From positions 1 through 64,000 of the forward strand of contig JASANE010028973.1 in NCBI GenBank assembly GCA_030248225.1: 64,000 nucleotides of DNA, given 5' to 3'. Source of the stretch: Trileptium ribeirensis (taxonomy: Eukaryota; Nematoda; Enoplea; Enoplida; Thoracostomopsidae). The notes beneath the pieces were generated by a model. That model worked only from the letters and a program-made list of their open reading frames with translations. It did no database searches and was not told the DNA's origin. Made by a program: the position numbers and the translations under genes. This document shows positions 59,301 to 64,000 of the stretch, piece by piece. How positions within the stretch are numbered: position 1 is the first letter of the stretch; each line of letters opens with the position of its first letter.

Positions 59301-62300
59301 ATTGCAGTACATAGAGGGTAGGTTGTTTCTCCACTAAATGAGACCAAAAACACACCTAGGTAGCTCATGCTGTTGCTGTGATATTGCCATTTTTATTATT
59401 TTGAGCCCCAGTCGCCATTAAAAACCTCATTTTGATCTAACTCTGCAGCGTAAACAATGACAGTAGCAACAGAATATTTGCAGTTATATAGAGGACGAAG
59501 TGCTCTACAAATTGACATATTTTTCAAGCGGATGCAGAGATATTTCCGTTTTCCTGTATTTTGCGTCTCGTATCATTCAAAAGCCGTTTGATTCAGCCCT
59601 ACATCGTAAATAGTGACAACAACTGCACATGATTTTTAGGATAGAGGATAAGTTGTTCTACAAAATATAGCTCGAAAGGTTGCGGAGATGTTACCGTTTT
59701 TGTGCATTTTGGGTCTCATGGGCGCATTGTAAAAAATTATTTCGGCCCAAATCCTGCAGAACCAAAGTCGTTTAGGCCCAAAGCCGCGTAAAAAGCGTTA
59801 TATAATCTTGTGTAGGGTTATGAGCTCCACAAAATGAGCCCAATTTGACTAAGATATCTATATTTACCGTGTTGTCGAGATACAATGAATATTGTGACAA
59901 GCCGCTTCTTTCGCTTTTTCTGAGAGGGATTTTGGAGTCAGGTTTCGTGTGTAACAAAATATCACAAATAGCGATTTCAAACTTTCAATCGAGTTATTAC
60001 TTGAATCAATCCGCCCAGCCAAAGTTGCGTTAACCACCCTAAAATCCAATAATGGGCATTGTCAAATTTCATTACTATTCCGGCTAGTAAGAAAATTTTG
60101 ACTGTAATGAGTGAAACGAACAAGGCTTTAATTTATGATTTGATATTTCATTTAGGTTTTCCTCGTACGATGAAACAAGCCCAATTCATTCAAAAACGCG
60201 CTCCTCTGGACGTTGCGATTGAACTGGCGGTTCCATTCGAAACGATTATCGAACGGGTGAAAGACCGGTGGATTCATGGACCATCGGGACGAATTTATAA
60301 TCTCAAGTTTAATCCTCCACAAGTTGAAGTGAGCATAATGACTAATGCATGGTACGTTTGTACTGATACAATTTCAGCAGTAGTTACCATTTCTAGTGTA
60401 TGTCATTAAAAATAATTCCTCTGCTGATGCGTGTTTTTTGACTAAATTCAATATTTTCATTTCAAAATTCTAGTGTTGCAATGGTTGTAGACATCGACGG
60501 TAAACTAGACCGCGATCAATGCGGTTTTGTTTGAATGATAAATGGAAATTCATTGAGACATTGTTGGTAACAAATTGAATAATTTGTAAAATATATAAGT
60601 TTCTTTCAAGTTGGGATCAAACGGAGCAAACGTGATTTTATGTATAGTCTGTTATGAGTGTGATCACCTATAACGTGATGGGTGTGCACAGCCCTCCGAG
60701 ACGTTAGGGGACTTTGGGGGGCGCCATGTTCATTCTCAGGAGAAATTTTAGAGCGGGAGGAATAAATTTTATTTAAAATAACTAAATATTCCCATATTTT
60801 CATGTAGTTTTATAGCCATGAATGTATATTCAAGCTAAAAACGATGTTTTAACATTATAAATATTGGCAGTTAATGTGAAAAAACAATGTTCAAACAAAA
60901 ACATAAATTTTCAGACATAAAAAACTTGGACTCCCAAGCGCGCGACATATCGCATGTTAGAAGTGTTTGAGCGCAACTGTCTGTGCATTTAACGGCTGAG
61001 CCATGCTGTATATATACCTTTGCGAACCAGAAATGCAGCTTGTTGCAGATGGTTGCAACTATGTGGCTACTATGATTGAGGCACGTGCTAAGGATCGATA
61101 ACACCTGGTTTACAAAACAGATCTTGCTCGCAGATGCCCCATCAAGGTGGGAACGACCACGTCTTCGTGCCGTGGAAACCTGGAAACGTTCAACGCCGAA
61201 TGAGGTGGAGCCATGTTCACGGACGTATCAATAAGACGACGGAAACCTCTAGATGTCATGTTCGGGCACGCTCGGACTAACAGCAGTGGATAACGGACTA
61301 GTGCACAATCAACCTAGTTTTAGCCTTTTTAGGAGCTCAAAGTTTTTCCGAAAAAAATTTCACCAATCTCTGCCAAGTTGCAATAAATTTTTCCTAATTT
61401 CCCTTAGTTTTTTGCCTATTTTAGCGTATGTTTTGTTGAAATTTTGCGCGAACCTTTTGCTCGCGGCCGAAGGTGTGGTGCCGAAGCCTAGCGTAGTAGA
61501 TTTTCGTGGGAAGGTATTGTAGACGGAAACCGGCTTCCCCTAACGATACCTATGAAATTGACCATTTTTGTCGCCCTGTATGCAATACATAACCAAACAA
61601 TATTAGTGAAAATAGACTACAGCTTGGAAATCGGTTTCGCGTCAGTAAAACTGTTGAAACAACGTGGAAAGAAATAATATAGTCAAGTTGAACTCTGGGT
61701 AGCAAAACCATCGTATTATGCCTTCTTGATAACCTGATTGATAGTCGTCGCAACGAAAACGCACGAAATAACATGCATAAATTTGAAAAATCTATATTTC
61801 TGGCAAAAATCTATCCGAAGATGAGTTATAAATGACACAGACAGACAAAAGGAAAAATTGGCCATTTTCTGCTTAGTGTGTCCGGTGTAAACTCTACTAG
61901 CTTTGCTTGCTTCGTTTCAATTATCAGGAAACTTTGTTTTAATTTGAAAAATATATCAGTTTATGCCTCTATGAAGTTTTGATAGGAACTAGTGACTTAC
62001 GGATCAATTAATAGGATTCAAGCCTGGTCATCCTGAAGTGGGCAATAATGACTCTGGCGGTACACAAGTTGTGCTTACTCTCGTAATCTTCTTACTGGGC
62101 AGTCACAGACAACAATTTTTGGTTTTTGACCGAGTCGCCAAATACTAAAGCCTGTATGTGCCAAAATATGTCATCTAGAAAAGGAATTTTAGATGAAAAA
62201 ACCTGCGTTAACATTGGGCTCATTGCGTATTTTTGACTTTCAATTGAGTGTTCATTTACAGTAGATCGCAAAGTTAGTAAAGCGGGAAGACTTTTAGCTG

Positions 62301-62871
62301 GTTTATATCCGCATGGCGCCTGAAAGGTCTCTAAGGTATATGTGCAAATGGCAATGTCTTCGTGTATCTTGATAAATATTCATGCTATTCAAAGTACAAG
62401 CCTTGATTGACACAGATTTTGGAGTGTACATTTTTCGTATTGAGAGTTTATATTACAACCAGGACTTTGGCCACGTCTAGCTATAATGACACTCGGCTTG
62501 AGCACAAAATTGGTGATTGAATCTTTATGCTGAAGGTTTCATTAGTTTTGTCGGCGTTGAGACATAAATAATTTTTTCGCCTGAACCAACCTGAGATGAA
62601 ACTCAATGTGACTCTGTAGCCGTAGTATGTTGTATGTAATGTGTGTTGTACCGTTGTTTGTGTGAAACTGTATAATATTTCTGGTGTAGAAAAATAAATC
62701 TGTTAGTTTGGTTTAGTTTGAGTGATAAATAATTATGTTTTACTTTCATTAGGGCCTTGATGATGTCACCGGAGAGCCGTTGACACAGCGATTCGACGAT
62801 GACCCAGAAGTGGTCAGTGCTAGGCTGGAAAGCTATCGTCAGCACGAACGGCCGGTTGCGAGGTACCTTAA
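56333..62871 (+). CDS. AK3: Adenylate kinase AK3/AK4 type (GTP:AMP phosphotransferase), four exons, 3' end missing
   Basis: Exons are 56333-56519, 57160-57279, 60156-60328 and 62753-62871; all introns are gt-ag and phases agree (1, 1, 0). Together they encode about 199 residues. P-loop LLMGPPGSGKGT (about residues 23-34), the AMP-binding region VSCGDVLRTHMRDDTG, YIAEGRLVPDDL and DGFPRT, and the LID DRWIHGPSGRIYN...FNPP with GLDDVTGEPLTQR mark the AK3/AK4 branch. The enzyme uses GTP to phosphorylate AMP in the mitochondrial matrix. Basic residues at 10-20 (ARLAKLALKSHLR) may act in targeting. The last 20-25 residues of the family (G-V-L...F-G-T) are not found. A frame-compatible exon at 62932-63067 exists but does not match the family, so the true last exon may be further right. 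Confidence 0.88.
57280..60155 (+). other. AK intron 2 with GGCAAAA-rich patch and reversed dispersed repeat
   Basis: A GC-richer segment at about 57915-58130 repeats CGGCAAAA and CCTCCGGC units. About 59330-59760 holds two to three monomers of the repeat family of 28454-28890 in inverted orientation (GGGTCTCAT at 59709). No gene is seen. Confidence 0.5.
59330..59760 (-). repeat. Dispersed 150-180-bp repeat, inverted monomers
   Basis: Motifs AATGAGACCAAAAAC, GTAGAGCA-like and GATATTTCCGTTTT or GATGTTACCGTTTT recur; the reverse complement matches the units at 28454-28890 and 30440-30900. Confidence 0.5.
60329..62752 (+). other. AK intron 3
   Basis: 2.4 kb between GTGAGC and CTTTCATTAG. No ORF or repeat that I can support. 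Confidence 0.5.
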
Positions 62872-64000
62872 GTAAGAATATATATTTTAGAAAATATATT
62901 AAATGACTCGGTAAGGCTGTTGGGTTTGCAGTATCTCTTTCAAAACAGCATTAATCAACAGTTTGGCGGCACGGTTGGACATTCCGGATGCCACTAATTT
63001 GCCTGTGTTATACTTAACGATTTCGTCATTATGTTTGTATGTTATAGCAAGTTACGTAATGCCGTAAAGAGATCTGATCTATTCGTCTCGTTCACTTTGA
63101 ACGCAATGAATATTTGTATTCGTTCACTGCTCGTCGTTTGGTGTTTACTCGCTTTCAACCTGTTGTTCGCTTTCTTCTGGCTTGATAGTTCCTCGGTGAT
63201 GGCTTGATGTTCGTTCGGTCTTCGCCCGGGTTTCGCTCGCAGTTCGGTTGATGTTGTCTGTCGTGTCTGCTTTATGTTCGCTAAACGCCCTTGGAGTTCC
63301 CTAGCTCATCGCTATGTCTTGGCACGTTGCTATGCTGAAGTTAGGTCGCTTTTTGTTTGACGCATCGTTTGATGATCGCTCGAACATTGTTCGATCGATG
63401 TTCGCCCGCTGCTAGCTCGATGTAACTCGTTCTCAAAGCGATAGTCACTTCTAGCAAGCACTGCCGCTGTAAATCCGGTATTTAAGCTGTAAATACGGAC
63501 AACTTGATAACGCCGTAACCGAGTTACTAAAATTTTCACGCAGTGTTCGACGGCAAACCTTTCAGTATCGCTTTTCGCTGACAAAGGGTGCTCGAAACTA
63601 TACTACATCAAGATCTGTGTAAATTTTGCGGTTTTCGTGTACAACTTCGGCGTGATTAAATCTGCTTGACTCAGTACGCGCTTTCCTCCTTATGTAGCAT
63701 ACTCATGGTATGTGTAATAAAATCGACGTGACGCTGCTGCATTACGGACTTCCCAGACGTAATGCCCATACGACCCCGGCTATCGTGACTTCAAGGGCGG
63801 ACCTATTGGGTAAATTTTCTTTGGTTCGGGTCAGGCCCAAGAAATTACGGAGCTTAGCAAGCCGCAGGAGCGCTTCACAGGATGTGTTCTGATCCTGCCG
63901 GACGGGTTGCTGACGTAGTCTACGAGGTACTACCTTTGAGGTCCCCAGGGAGGTTGGCTCCGCCACCTGCTCGCAGGCCAAAGAGACCAAACCGCTATTC
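62872..64000 (+). other. Region right of AK exon 4
   Basis: Starts with the donor GTAAGA. About 63100-63420 is rich in TTCGCTCG, GTTCGAT and ATGTTCG words, a low-complexity patch resembling 43340-43440. The last 300 bases are GC-richer, with open frames on both strands that I do not recognise. Confidence 0.4.

Overview
The window is invertebrate metazoan DNA: it has conserved eukaryotic genes split by gt-ag introns, AT-rich intergenic sequence and many mobile and satellite-like repeats. I cannot name the species.

About the left 42% (1-26677) is one giant, recently inserted Ty3/gypsy-class LTR retroelement in the + orientation. The window starts inside its 5' LTR. The visible LTR ends (1-722 and 25969-26688) differ by about five substitutions and one 2-nt indel. 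A polypurine tract at 22470-22483 followed by TGTAA, with LTRs ending in TTACA, suggests a full LTR of about 4.2 kb and an element near 30 kb. It carries three intact genes. (i) One uninterrupted 2389-codon ORF has the unusual domain order Gag - Env - protease - RT - RNase H - integrase: a retroviral-type envelope glycoprotein sits between Gag and protease instead of after integrase. (ii) A 1177-aa superfamily 1 (UPF1-like) helicase has an N-terminal zinc-finger-like motif. (iii) A 197-aa NADAR-family (YbiA-like) protein follows. The helicase and NADAR start codons each lie about 60 nt after a strong 3' splice site, and the LTR has TATA, an initiator and a perfect 5' splice site about 23 nt downstream. 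This suggests a foamy-virus-like scheme in which a tiny leader is spliced onto each downstream ORF. Just downstream of that donor the LTR carries nine near-identical hairpin repeats, which only unspliced RNA would keep at its 5' end. About 9 kb of internal sequence after NADAR has no convincing large gene, only diverged repeats and one possible small ORF.

The right part (26689-64000) is host DNA. It holds a degraded Penelope-like (GIY-YIG) retroelement on the minus strand (27084-28010), the 3' exons of an ArfGAP2/3-type gene (29113-33913, +), a 1.6-kb TIR transposon with an apparent 4-bp target duplication (39128-40730), a near-perfect 252-bp-arm foldback repeat (50817-51472), a tRNA-related SINE-like region (55484-55930) and four exons of a mitochondrial-type adenylate kinase AK3/AK4 gene (56333-62871, +). 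Several dispersed tandem-repeat families lie in the introns and between genes.

The most notable object is the retroelement: env inside the gag-pol frame, plus a helicase and an ADP-ribose/NAD-related enzyme, in an element comparable in size to the giant gypsy elements I recall from planarians (Burro) and plants (Ogre).
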